From Pseudomonas umsongensis (GTDB lineage: Bacteria; Pseudomonadota; Gammaproteobacteria; Pseudomonadales; Pseudomonadaceae): a stretch of 64,000 bases of DNA. Where the stretch lies: the NCBI RefSeq assembly GCF_002236105.1, contig NZ_NIWU01000001.1:372001-436000 (forward strand), written 5' to 3'. The notes under the pieces are model-generated. The model was not told where the DNA came from. It did not search any database and worked only from the letters and a program-made list of their open reading frames with translations. A program made the translations under genes and the position numbers. Positions 34,439 through 43,958 of the stretch are shown here, piece after piece. Numbering within the stretch: the first letter of the stretch is position 1; every line of letters starts with the position of its first letter.

Positions 34439-36958
34439 ATGGGCAATATCAAACAAGACGCCATGCCGGTGATTCGCGAGCTGCGTGATTTCGACCGCCG
34501 CTCCGGCAACCTGCTCGAACGGCTGGTGTTCAACTACCGTCCGCTGTTCATGCTGCTGATGGCCTTGGCCACCGTGGTCCTGGGCTTCATGGCGGTGACC
34601 CGCCTGGAACTGCGCCCCAGCTTCGAAAAAATGATTCCGCAGAGCCAGCCCTACATCCAGAATTTCCTGGAGAACCGCCAGTCGCTGCGCGGCCTGGGCA
34701 ACTCGGTGCGGGTGGTGGTCGAGAACACCCAGGGTGACATTTTCGACCCTCAGTACCTTGACGTACTCAAGCAGGTCAACGACCAGTTGTTCCTCACTGA
34801 AGGCGTCGACCGTGCGTGGATGAAGTCCTTGTGGAGCCCGGCGGTACGCTGGACTGAAGTCACCGAGCAAGGCTTCCAGGGTGGCCCGGTGATGCCTGAT
34901 ACCTATGAGGGCAAACCTGAGCAAATCGAACAGTTGCGCCAGAACATTTCCCGCGCCGGCATCGTCGGCAGCCTGGTCGCCAGCGACTACAAGTCGAGCA
35001 TGCTCGTCGTACCGCTGCTGGACAAGTCCGCCGCAGGTGGCCAGCGCATCAACTACCATCAGTTCTCGCAGATGCTCGAAGAGCAGTTGCGCGACAAGAT
35101 CGAATTCGCCGGCGACAGCGCGGCGCGTAAATCCGGGGAAGAGGGCAAGGGCCCGTACAAGGTGCGGGTGATCGGTTTCGCCAAGCTGATGGGCGACCTG
35201 ATCGACGGCCTGATCCAGGTGATGATGTTCTTCGGGCTGGCCGTGGTCACTTCGCTGATCATCATCTACGCCTACACCCGTTGTGTGCGCAGCACCTTGT
35301 TGGTGGTCGGCTGCTCGCTGATCGCGGTAGTCTGGCAACTGGGCATCGTCGCCTGGCTGGGCTACGCCATCGACCCGTACTCGGTGCTTGTACCGTTCCT
35401 GATCTTCGCCATCGGTGTGTCACACGCCGCGCAGAAGATGAACGGCATCATGCAGGACATCGCCCGTGGCACCCACAAACTGATTGCCGCGCGCTACACC
35501 TTCCGCCGCCTGTTCATCGCTGGCGTCACCGCATTGCTGGCCGACGCCGTGGGCTTTGCCGTGCTGATGCTGATCGACATTCCGGTGATCCAGGACCTGG
35601 CGATCACCGCCAGCATCGGTGTCGCGGTACTGATCTTCACCTCACTGTTGCTGATGCCGGTGGCGCTGTCCTACATCGGCGTCGGCCGCAAGGCGGCCGA
35701 GCGTGCGCTGAAAATCGACAACCGTGCCGAGCACCACAAGGGCTTCGGCAAACTCTGGGACCTGCTCGATCGCTTCACAACGCGCAAGTGGGCGACGGGC
35801 GCCGTGCTGGTCGCGGTGCTGATGGGCATTGGCGGCTTCATGGTCAGCCTGCAACTGAAGATCGGCGACCTTGAAAGTGGGGCGCCGGAGTTGCGCGCCG
35901 ACTCGCGCTACAACCGCGACAACGCCTACATCACCAGCCACTACGCGCTGTCCAGCGACCTGTTCGCGGTGATGATCAAGACCGCGCCGGAAGGCTGCCT
36001 GAACTACCAGACCTTGATCCTCGCGGACCGCCTGGCCTGGGAGCTGCAGCAGTATCCGGGTGTGCAGGCGACGTCCTCGCTGGTCAACGCGGTACGCCAG
36101 ATCACCGCCGGCACCTATGAAGGCAACCCCAAGCTCAACAGCATCCAGCGCAACCAGGACGTGCTGAACTACGCCGCGCAGCAAGCCTCGGTTAACTCTC
36201 CGGAGCTGTTCAACAACAACTGCTCGCTGATGCCGGTGATTGCCTTCCTCAAGGATCACAAGGCGGAGACCCTGGATGCCGTGGTGGCGATTGCCGACAA
36301 GTTCGCCAAGGAAAACAGTACTGACGATCGCCAGTTTCTGTTGGCGGCCGGCAGTGCCGGGATCGAAGCGGCCACCAACATCGTGGTGCGCGAGGCCAAC
36401 CGTACCATGCTGCTGTACGTCTATCTGGCGGTAACCCTGTTCTGCCTGATCACTTTCCGCAGCTGGCGCGCCACGCTGGTGGCGCTGCTGCCGCTGGTGC
36501 TGACTTCGATCCTGTGCGAAGCGCTGATGGTGGCCATGGGCATCGGCGTGAAAGTCGCGACCTTGCCGGTGATCGCCCTGGGTGTGGGGATCGGTGTGGA
36601 CTACGCACTGTATCTGCTCAGCGTGCAATTGCACTTCCAGCGCCAGGGCCTGCCGCTGTCCCAAGCCTACCGTAACGCCGTGTCGTTCACCGGCCGGGTG
36701 GTCGGGCTGGTCGGTATCACCCTGGCCGCCGGCGTGGTGTGCTGGGTCTGGTCGCCGATCAAGTTCCAGGCCGACATGGGCATCCTGCTGACCTTCATGT
36801 TCCTGTGGAACATGCTCGGTGCGCTGATCCTGATTCCCGCCCTGTCGTACTTCCTGCTGCGTGAACGGGCACCGCAACCCGGCGCTATTGCGGCAGCCGA
36901 AATCATTGAATCCACTGAACGTCCCGGCATGCCCCATGCCGTGACCACTTCCGAGTAA
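34439..36958 (+). CDS. RND superfamily (MMPL-type) transporter
   Basis: An 839-residue RND transporter with the duplicated MMPL layout. One N-terminal helix (LFMLLMALATVVLGFMAVT) is followed by a periplasmic loop and a five-helix bundle. A second periplasmic loop rich in Asn and Asp follows, then a second bundle with GVGIGVDYALYLLSVQ. Such proteins move lipids or hydrophobic molecules using the proton gradient. With the BNR protein, DUF1302 and DUF1329 it forms a presumptive envelope system for lipidic substrates, next to acyl-CoA enzymes. Confidence 0.9.
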   Translation: MGNIKQDAMPVIRELRDFDRRSGNLLERLVFNYRPLFMLLMALATVVLGFMAVTRLELRPSFEKMIPQSQPYIQNFLENRQSLRGLGNSVRVVVENTQGDIFDPQYLDVLKQVNDQLFLTEGVDRAWMKSLWSPAVRWTEVTEQGFQGGPVMPDTYEGKPEQIEQLRQNISRAGIVGSLVASDYKSSMLVVPLLDKSAAGGQRINYHQFSQMLEEQLRDKIEFAGDSAARKSGEEGKGPYKVRVIGFAKLMGDLIDGLIQVMMFFGLAVVTSLIIIYAYTRCVRSTLLVVGCSLIAVVWQLGIVAWLGYAIDPYSVLVPFLIFAIGVSHAAQKMNGIMQDIARGTHKLIAARYTFRRLFIAGVTALLADAVGFAVLMLIDIPVIQDLAITASIGVAVLIFTSLLLMPVALSYIGVGRKAAERALKIDNRAEHHKGFGKLWDLLDRFTTRKWATGAVLVAVLMGIGGFMVSLQLKIGDLESGAPELRADSRYNRDNAYITSHYALSSDLFAVMIKTAPEGCLNYQTLILADRLAWELQQYPGVQATSSLVNAVRQITAGTYEGNPKLNSIQRNQDVLNYAAQQASVNSPELFNNNCSLMPVIAFLKDHKAETLDAVVAIADKFAKENSTDDRQFLLAAGSAGIEAATNIVVREANRTMLLYVYLAVTLFCLITFRSWRATLVALLPLVLTSILCEALMVAMGIGVKVATLPVIALGVGIGVDYALYLLSVQLHFQRQGLPLSQAYRNAVSFTGRVVGLVGITLAAGVVCWVWSPIKFQADMGILLTFMFLWNMLGALILIPALSYFLLRERAPQPGAIAAAEIIESTERPGMPHAVTTSE

Positions 36959-36964
36959 GTCAAG

Positions 36965-38743
36965 ATGTCTGATTACAAAGCTCCCCTGCGCGACATGCGC
37001 TTCGTCCTCAACGAGGTCTTCCAGGTGTCCCGGCTGTGGGCCAGTTTGCCTGGCCTGGCCGACGTGATCGATGAAGAAACCGCTGCCGCCATCCTCGAAG
37101 AAGCCGGCAAGATCAGTGGCGAAGTCATCGCACCCTTGAACCGCGCCACCGACGAGCAGGGCTGTACCTGGAGCAATGGTTCGGTCACCGCGCCAGAGGG
37201 TTTTGCCGAGGCCTATCAAGCCTTCGCCGAAGGCGGTTGGGTCGGTGTCGGCGGAGATCCGCAGTACGGTGGCATGGGCATGCCCAAGGCGATTTCGGCC
37301 CAGGTCGAAGAGATGGTCAACTCGGCCAGCCTGTCGTTCGGCCTGTACCCGATGCTGACCGCCGGCGCCTGCCTGTCGATCAAGGCGCACGCCAGTGAAG
37401 AACTCAAGGCGCGTTACCTGCCGAACATGTACGCCGGCACCTGGACCGGTTCCATGTGCCTGACCGAGGCCCATGCCGGCACCGACCTGGGCATGATCCG
37501 CACTCGCGCCGAGCCCCAGGCCGATGGCAGCTACAAGGTCAGCGGCAGCAAGATTTTCATCACCGGCGGCGACCACGACCTGACCGAAAACATCATCCAC
37601 CTGGTACTGGCGCGACTGCCCGATGCCCCGGCAGGCCCAAAAGGCATCTCGCTGTTCCTGGTGCCCAAGGTGCTGGTCAACGCCGACGGATCGCTGGGTG
37701 AAAACAATGCGCTGTCCTGCGGCTCCATCGAACACAAGATGGGGATCAAGGCGTCGGCCACCTGCGTGATGAACTTCGACGGCGCCACCGGCTGGATCGT
37801 CGATGCGCCGAACAAGGGGCTGGCGGCGATGTTCACCATGATGAACTATGAGCGCCTGGGCGTGGGCATCCAGGGCCTGGCGCAGGGCGAGCGTTCCTAC
37901 CAGAACGCCGTCGCCTATGCCCGTGATCGCTTGCAGAGCCGTGCACCTACCGGCGCGCAGAACAAAGACAAGGCCGCCGACCCGATCATCGTCCACCCTG
38001 ACGTGCGGCGCATGCTGTTGACCATGAAGGCCCTGAACGAAGGTGGCCGTGCGTTTTCCAGCTACGTGGCCCTGCAACTGGACATCGCCAAATACAGCGA
38101 AGACCCGACAGCCCGCACCCGTGCCCAGGAACTGGTGTCGTTGTTGACCCCGGTGGCGAAGGCATTTCTCACCGACATGGGCCTGGAAACGACCCTGCAC
38201 GGGCAGATGATTTTCGGCGGCCATGGCTACATTCGCGAGTGGGGCCAGGAGCAACTGGTGCGCGACGTGCGCATCACGCAAATCTACGAAGGCACCAACG
38301 GCATCCAGTCCCTGGACCTGGCCGGGCGCAAGATTGTCGGCAGCGGCGGGGCGCTCTACCGCCTGTTTGCTTCGGAAATCCGCAACTTCACCGCCAACGC
38401 CAGCGCCGAACTTGATGAGTTCACCCAGCCGTTGAACGCCGCCGTGGACACCCTCGATGAACTGACCGCGTGGCTGCTGGATCGGGCACAGGGCAACCCA
38501 AATGAAATCGGCGCGGCCTCGGTCGAGTACCTGCACGTGTTTGGCTACACCGCGTACGCCTACATGTGGGCGCGCATGGCCAAGGCCGTCGTCAGCGGCG
38601 ATGCCGAGGACGATTTCTACACCAGCAAGCTGGCCACCGCGCGTTTCTACTTCGCCCGGTTGCTGCCACGTATCCACTCGTTGAGCGCATCGGCCAAAGC
38701 CGGAAGCGACTGCCTCTACGAGCTGCAAGCCGACCAGTTCTAA
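36965..38743 (+). CDS. acyl-CoA dehydrogenase with C-terminal extension
   Basis: A 592-residue acyl-CoA dehydrogenase of the longer type, with an N-terminal extension domain, GTWTGSMCLTEAHAGTDLG at the FAD/substrate site, GGHGYIREWGQEQLVRD near the catalytic region and an additional C-terminal helical domain. It catalyses the first step of fatty-acid beta-oxidation. It starts 6 bp after the MMPL gene and precedes an acyl-CoA ligase by 19 bp, so it belongs to the same operon. Confidence 0.92.
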   Translation: MSDYKAPLRDMRFVLNEVFQVSRLWASLPGLADVIDEETAAAILEEAGKISGEVIAPLNRATDEQGCTWSNGSVTAPEGFAEAYQAFAEGGWVGVGGDPQYGGMGMPKAISAQVEEMVNSASLSFGLYPMLTAGACLSIKAHASEELKARYLPNMYAGTWTGSMCLTEAHAGTDLGMIRTRAEPQADGSYKVSGSKIFITGGDHDLTENIIHLVLARLPDAPAGPKGISLFLVPKVLVNADGSLGENNALSCGSIEHKMGIKASATCVMNFDGATGWIVDAPNKGLAAMFTMMNYERLGVGIQGLAQGERSYQNAVAYARDRLQSRAPTGAQNKDKAADPIIVHPDVRRMLLTMKALNEGGRAFSSYVALQLDIAKYSEDPTARTRAQELVSLLTPVAKAFLTDMGLETTLHGQMIFGGHGYIREWGQEQLVRDVRITQIYEGTNGIQSLDLAGRKIVGSGGALYRLFASEIRNFTANASAELDEFTQPLNAAVDTLDELTAWLLDRAQGNPNEIGAASVEYLHVFGYTAYAYMWARMAKAVVSGDAEDDFYTSKLATARFYFARLLPRIHSLSASAKAGSDCLYELQADQF

Positions 38744-38762
38744 AGGACAAGGAACCTTAATC

Positions 38763-40406
38763 ATGATGGCGACAAAAATAATTCCACCCGCCGAAGGCGC
38801 CTATGCCTATCCCTTGCTGATCAAGCAATTGCTGCTGTCCGGGGTGCGCTACGAACCGGGTCGGGAAATCGTCTACGCCGACAAGCTGCGCTACAGCTAC
38901 CAGACCCTCAACCAGCGCATCCGCCGCCTGGCCAATGCGTTGACTGCGGCCGGGGTCAAGGCCGGGGACACCGTGGCCCTGCTTGACTGGGACAGCCACC
39001 GCTACCTGGAATGCTTCTTCGCCGTGCCGATGATTGGCGCGGTGCTGCACACGGTGAACATTCGCCTGTCGCCGGAGCAGGTGCTGTTCACCATGAACCA
39101 CGCCGAGGATGACCTGGTGCTGGTGCATGACGATTTCCTGCCGCTGGTCGAGCAGATCCAGGGGCGGCTGACCACGGTCAAAGGCTTTGTGCAGCTCACC
39201 GATGACCAGGCATCCGATACTTCATTACCCGTGCAGGGCGAGTACGAGCAGTTGCTGTCGCAGTGTTCGGACCAGTATGACTTTCCCGATTTCGACGAGA
39301 ATTCGGTAGCGACGCTGTTCTACACCACCGGCACCACCGGCGACCCCAAGGGCGTGTATTTCACCCATCGCCAGTTGGTCCTGCACACCTTGAATGCCGT
39401 GGGGACATTGGGCGTCTACCAGGGGACGCCGCTGCTGCGTTCCGATGACGTGTACATGCCGATCACGCCGATGTTCCATGTGCATGCCTGGGGCGTGCCT
39501 TACGTCGCTACCCTGATGGGCATCAAGCAGGTGTACCCCGGCCGCTACGAACCCAATAGCCTGGTCCGGCTTTATCAGGAGGAGAAGGTGACGTTTTCCC
39601 ACTGTGTGCCAACCATCCTGCAAATGCTCCTCACCTGTGAGCAAGGCAAGTCCGCCGATTTCAACGGCTGGAAAATGCTCCTGGGTGGCAGTGCGCTGCC
39701 CTTGGGTCTTGCCAGCGAAGCCAGTGCAAAAGGCATGGTGGTGCACGCTGGCTACGGCATGTCGGAAACCTGCCCGCTGCTGTGCCTGACTTACCTGCGC
39801 GATGAAGACCGCAAGCTATCGGCCCAGGCGCAACTGCCGACACGCATCAAGACCGGTACCCCGGTGCCGATGGTCGACCTGAAAATCATCGATGCCAGTG
39901 GCAATGACGTGGTCCATGACGGCGAGTCCCTGGGCGAGATCGTGGTGCGCGCGCCCTGGCTGACACAAGGCTACTTGAAGGAGCCGCAAAAAGGCGCCGA
40001 GCTGTGGCAGGACGGCTGGTTGCACACTGGCGACATGGCTTCCATCGACCCGTTGGGCGGTGTGGAAATCAAGGATCGCATCAAGGACGTGATCAAGACC
40101 GGCGGGGAGTGGATCAGCTCCCTGGAGCTGGAAAGCCTGATCAGCGAACACCAGGCGGTGCTGTCGGTCGCGGTGGTGGGCATTGCCGATGAGCAATGGG
40201 GAGAACGGCCCATGGCCCTGGTGGTGTGCGAGCCGGGACAGTACCTGGACCGCAAGATCCTCGAGGCGCACCTGCAAGGGTTCGTCGAGATCGGCCGGAT
40301 CAATAAATGGGCGATTCCCAAGCAGTTCAAGTTCGTGGCTGAGATTCCCAAGACCAGCGTTGGCAAGATCAACAAGAAGCTGATCCGGGAACAGGCGCTG
40401 GTCTGA
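38763..40406 (+). CDS. AMP-dependent fatty-acyl-CoA synthetase
   Basis: A 547-residue ANL-family acyl-CoA ligase. The ATP-binding motif is YTTGTTGDPKGVYFTHRQ, followed by HAGYGMSETCP, the hinge region WLHTGDMASIDPLG...IKDRIKDVIKTGGEWIS, and the C-terminal lysine motif KTSVGKINKKLIRE. It activates a medium- or long-chain fatty acid for the dehydrogenase encoded just upstream. Either of two adjacent ATG codons may be used. It ends the envelope/lipid operon and is followed by a REPIN. Confidence 0.92.
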   Translation: MMATKIIPPAEGAYAYPLLIKQLLLSGVRYEPGREIVYADKLRYSYQTLNQRIRRLANALTAAGVKAGDTVALLDWDSHRYLECFFAVPMIGAVLHTVNIRLSPEQVLFTMNHAEDDLVLVHDDFLPLVEQIQGRLTTVKGFVQLTDDQASDTSLPVQGEYEQLLSQCSDQYDFPDFDENSVATLFYTTGTTGDPKGVYFTHRQLVLHTLNAVGTLGVYQGTPLLRSDDVYMPITPMFHVHAWGVPYVATLMGIKQVYPGRYEPNSLVRLYQEEKVTFSHCVPTILQMLLTCEQGKSADFNGWKMLLGGSALPLGLASEASAKGMVVHAGYGMSETCPLLCLTYLRDEDRKLSAQAQLPTRIKTGTPVPMVDLKIIDASGNDVVHDGESLGEIVVRAPWLTQGYLKEPQKGAELWQDGWLHTGDMASIDPLGGVEIKDRIKDVIKTGGEWISSLELESLISEHQAVLSVAVVGIADEQWGERPMALVVCEPGQYLDRKILEAHLQGFVEIGRINKWAIPKQFKFVAEIPKTSVGKINKKLIREQALV

Positions 40407-40425
40407 GCAACCGTGACGCATAACC

Positions 40426-40533
40426 CACTGTAGGAGCGAGCATGCTCGCGAGAAACCCGAGAGCACCGCGGGGTGTCAGGTAGCCAGCGTCATCGTTGAC
40501 GACCATCGCGAGCATGCTCGCTCCTACAGGGGG
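40426..40533. repeat. REPIN after the acyl-CoA synthetase gene
   Basis: Two facing REPs (GTAGGAGCGAGCATGCTCGC) lie 20 bp after the stop codon and probably take the place of a terminator or stabilise the mRNA end. Confidence 0.9.
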
Positions 40534-40586
40534 CCTTCGGCACGTCCGATTTCGATGAAAATCCCCCTGGTCGTTTTTCAAAAACC

Positions 40587-40605
40587 ATGAGGTTGCGTAC
40601 CTCAT
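40587..40605. promoter_or_regulatory. short palindrome upstream of the OprD gene
   Basis: ATGAGGT and ACCTCAT form a perfect inverted repeat with a five-base spacer, about 115 bp before the porin start. It is a candidate operator. Confidence 0.35.
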
Positions 40606-40720
40606 TGCGACAACTCTTATCCCTCTACGGAAATTACTTTCATCTCGTTTGAAGTTCGTGCCTCGAAATGTTCTAAGAGTTTCACAAATATTTCGACGTG
40701 ACCCTCTTGAGGAGTACCGC

Positions 40721-42046
40721 ATGTTCAAACGAGCAATTCCCGCCGCCATCCTGTTGTTCGGCGGTTCGATCGGCGCACAGGCAGCAGAGCCTGGCGCACG
40801 CGGCTTTCTGGAAGACAGCAAGGCCAGCCTTTCCATGCGTACCCTGTACTTCAACAGCGATAACCGCGACGGCAGCGCAGACCCTTCCAAGACCGAAGAG
40901 GCGGCCCAGGGTTTTGTGCTGCGTTATGAGTCGGGATTCACCCAAGGCACCCTGGGGTTCGGGCTTGATGCCCAGGCGTTGCAAGGGATTACCCTGGACA
41001 GCGGCGCCGGTCGCCACGTCGGCAGCGGCATGATTCCCTCGAAGGGCGACGGTGCGGCCGATGCCTGGAGCAGCTTCGGTCCCACGGCGAAGATGCGCAT
41101 CGCCAAGACCGAACTGCGTTACGGCACGTTGTTGCCGAAGCTGCCGATACTGCTGTCCAACGATGCCCGCGTGCTGCCGCAATCGTTCACCGGCGGCCAG
41201 GTCACGTCAAAAGACATCGATGGCCTGACCCTGACCGGCGGGTTGCTGGAGCACGCAGTCGGTCGTGCCTCGACCGATCGAACCGGCCTGTCGGTTGCCG
41301 GTGGTACCCGGGACAGCAACAAGTTCTATTTCGCCGGGGGCGACTACGAGGTGACCAAGGCGCTGAAGGCACAGTACTACTTCGCGCAGTTGGAAGACTT
41401 CTACAACCAGAACTTCCTCGGCCTGACACACAGCCTGGCCATCGACAGTGCAAGCGCCATCACCACGGACCTGCGCTATTTCCGCACCACCTCCAGCGGT
41501 GCCAACAGCTCCGCCGCAGGTAGAGCGCAAGGCTATCGCGTCTCGGGTTACACCGATGACAACAACGGTGAAATCGATAACGACACCTGGGCTGCCATGG
41601 TTACCTATACCAACGGCGGCCATGCCGTGGCGCTCGGTTACCAGCAAGTGGGCGATGGCAGCAACTTCGTCCAGCCCAACCAGGGCAGCCTGGTGGATAA
41701 AGGCGCGGGTGGTGGCAGCGTCTACCTGCCCACCGATCGCATGATCCAGAGCTTTGCCCGCGCCGGGGAGCGAACCCGTTTCGGTCAATACACCTATGAC
41801 TTCGCGCCCCTTGGAATCCCTGGCCTGAAGGCGTCAGTGGCGTATCTCAAGGGCACGGACATCAAGGCGCAAAACGCTGCAGACCAGTCTGAGTGGGAGC
41901 GTGATATGACGCTGGACTATGTGATTCAGTCGGGTTCGCTCAGGGGGCTTGCCTTCAGCGTGCGCAATGGCAAGTCGAACACCGATGCCGGGCGCAATGT
42001 TGAGCAGAATCGCTTCATCATCAACTACACCCTGTCGCTGCTGTAA
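40721..42046 (+). CDS. OprD family outer membrane porin
   Basis: A 441-residue porin with a signal peptide (FKRAIPAAILLFGGSIGAQA) and an OprD-type N-terminus GFLEDSKASLSMRTLYFNSD. It contains alternating amphipathic strands and ends NRFIINYTLSLL. OprD porins admit specific amino acids, aromatic acids or other carboxylates. The ATG at 40721 follows GAGGAGTACCGC. It stands alone, with its own 190-bp upstream region. The substrate may relate to the neighbouring lipid genes but this is not shown. Confidence 0.92.
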   Translation: MFKRAIPAAILLFGGSIGAQAAEPGARGFLEDSKASLSMRTLYFNSDNRDGSADPSKTEEAAQGFVLRYESGFTQGTLGFGLDAQALQGITLDSGAGRHVGSGMIPSKGDGAADAWSSFGPTAKMRIAKTELRYGTLLPKLPILLSNDARVLPQSFTGGQVTSKDIDGLTLTGGLLEHAVGRASTDRTGLSVAGGTRDSNKFYFAGGDYEVTKALKAQYYFAQLEDFYNQNFLGLTHSLAIDSASAITTDLRYFRTTSSGANSSAAGRAQGYRVSGYTDDNNGEIDNDTWAAMVTYTNGGHAVALGYQQVGDGSNFVQPNQGSLVDKGAGGGSVYLPTDRMIQSFARAGERTRFGQYTYDFAPLGIPGLKASVAYLKGTDIKAQNAADQSEWERDMTLDYVIQSGSLRGLAFSVRNGKSNTDAGRNVEQNRFIINYTLSLL

Positions 42047-42141
42047 CGCCCGTTACGAACTCACGGCGGAATGAAACCCTTGTAGGAGCCAGGCTTGCCG
42101 GCGATGGCGGCCTGATAGCCGACCTATTATTTGTTGTCGGA

Positions 42142-42452
42142 GTACATATCCATACCTGCGGTAACGGCCACCTACGGTTTCGCTCTTACAGCGAGTCACT
42201 TGGAAAGCCCCAAGTAACCAAGGGCTCTTGCCCCTGGCGTTCGGTGCCTCGCTAGGGCTCGGCATGCCCTCGCTCCGGTCCTGCTCCGTGGGTCGCCGCG
42301 ATGGGCCATCCATGGCCCAGCGCGGCTAAACCGGCATCCATGCCGGTTTACCCACTATGCAGAACCTCCTCTCAGCCTCTCGAGGGGGCAAGAACATCAA
42401 AAGCCAAAGCAAAGCAAAAGCCAAAGCGAGGCGGCCTTAAAGCCGACCTGAT
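42142..42452 (+). repeat. B unit, copy B4
   Basis: Forward B unit with the TCGCT/AGCGA hairpin (loop CTTAC) and a small AAAGCCAAAGCAAAGC expansion near its 3' end. Confidence 0.82.
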
Positions 42453-42470
42453 TGCTGGTCTGTCCGCGAT

Positions 42471-42593
42471 CCCCTGTAGGAGCGAGCCTTCTCGCGATGA
42501 ACCTGAGAGCACCGCGGGCTACCAGGTGCCCCGCGTTATCGTTGACGCCCATCGTCGGAACGCCGCCCGGAGCATGCTCGCTCCTACAGGGGA
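42471..42593. repeat. REPIN in composite locus 4
   Basis: Two facing REP arms between B4 and A10 occupy the same hinge position as in loci 1-3. Confidence 0.82.
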
Positions 42594-42613
42594 TTGGATG
42601 TATCTGCGAAGGT

Positions 42614-42912
42614 AAGGTCGGCTTTAAGGCCGCCTCGCTTTGCTGTTGATCGCGGGCGCCCCGTTAACCACGCTGGCCGAACGCAGGCATTGCGCAGTGG
42701 GTGAACCGGCAGGACGCCGGTTTAGCCGCGCTGGGCCATGGATGGCCCATCGCGGCGACCCACGGAGCAATGCCGGAGTGAGGGCATGCCGAGCCTAAGC
42801 GAGGCACCAAGTGGTGGGGCAAAGCCTTTTGCTTCCTTTTTGGCGTTTGAAAAAGGGAGTCGCCGTAAGGGCGAAACCATAGGAGGCCGTTACCGCAGCA
42901 ATGGATATGCAC
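42614..42912 (-). repeat. A unit, copy A10 (inverted)
   Basis: Inverted A unit with a GTGCATATCC-type end. Confidence 0.85.
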
Positions 42913-43090
42913 TCCGACAATAAATCTCACATAGCTTCCTGTGACGCCCCGCATCACCGTTGCGCACGGCTCAATTAATGCGTCGTCAGCGGAACGCGGA
43001 GCGTCCCTGGCGGCATTCCCACGCAGAGCGTGGGAACGATCAATCGCGAGCAGGCTCGCTCCCACAGGGGATCCAGGTGCACCCGAAAAA

Positions 43091-43391
43091 GTCAGGTCGG
43101 CTGTCAGGCCGCCTCGCTTTGCTGTTGATCGCGGGCGCCCCGTTAACCACGATGGCCGAACGCAGGCATTGCGCAGTGGGGAAACCGGCAGGACGCCGGT
43201 TTAGCCGCGCTGGGCCAGGGACGGCCCATCGCGGCGACCCACGGAGCAATGCCGGAGAGAGGGCATGCCGAGCCCAAGCGAGGCACCGAGTGGTGGGGCA
43301 CAGCCTTTTGCTTCCTTTTCGGCGTTTGGAAAAGGGAGTCGCTGTAAAAGCGAAACCATAAGCCGCCGTTACCGCAGCAATGGATATGCAC
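43091..43391 (-). repeat. A unit, copy A11 (inverted)
   Basis: Inverted A unit with the TCGCT/AGCGA hairpin, flanked by inverted C spacers. Confidence 0.85.
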
Positions 43392-43571
43392 TCCGACAAC
43401 CAATTTCACACAGGGCTTCTTGCGACGCCCCGCATCACCGTTGCGCACGGCTCAATTAATGCGTCGTCAGCGGAACGCGGAGCGTCCCTGGCGGCATTCC
43501 CACGCAGAGCGTGGGAACGATCAATCGCGAGCAGGCTCGCTCCCACAGGGGATCCAGGTGCACCCGAAAAA

Positions 43572-43872
43572 GTCAGGTCGGCTGTCAGGCCGCCTCGCTT
43601 TGCTGTTGATCGCGGGCGCCCCGTTAACCACGATGGCCGAACGCAGGCATTGCGCAGTGGGTAAACCGGCAGGACGCCGGTTTAGCCGCGCTGGGCCAGG
43701 GACGGCCCATCGCGGCGACCCACGGAGCAATGCCTTCGTTCTGGCATGCCGAGCCCTAGCGAGGCACCAAGTGGTGGGGCAAAGCCTTTTGCTTCCTTTT
43801 TGGTGTTTGAAAAAGGGAGTCGCTGTAAAAGCGAAACCATAAGCCGCCGTTACCGCAGCAATGGATATGTAC
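43572..43872 (-). repeat. A unit, copy A12 (inverted)
   Basis: Inverted A unit that ends at the outer GGATATGTAC boundary of locus 4. It carries the AGAACGAA-type loop. Confidence 0.85.
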
Positions 43873-43958
43873 TCCCCAAACAACTTCGACGTGGCATCGA
43901 TCAATGTTGGTAGAGGCGCCGATGAAGGTCGGCACTGTCACCGACACCCACCAACCAC

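Larger units (their letters stand above)
42142..43872. repeat. composite repeat locus 4: B, REP pair, inverted A-(C-A)x2
   Basis: The same architecture as loci 1-3 but inverted relative to them: a forward B unit, a REPIN, then three reverse A units with C spacers and single REPs. It fills the gap between convergent porin and nitrate reductase genes. A degenerate REP at about 42082-42112 precedes it. Confidence 0.82.

Noticed and set aside
35642..38764. Minus-strand frame of 1040 codons across the MMPL and acyl-CoA dehydrogenase genes.
   Set aside because: It is antisense to two well-supported genes, and its composition (rich in His, Gln, Arg, Gly) is typical of a shadow frame in GC-rich DNA.
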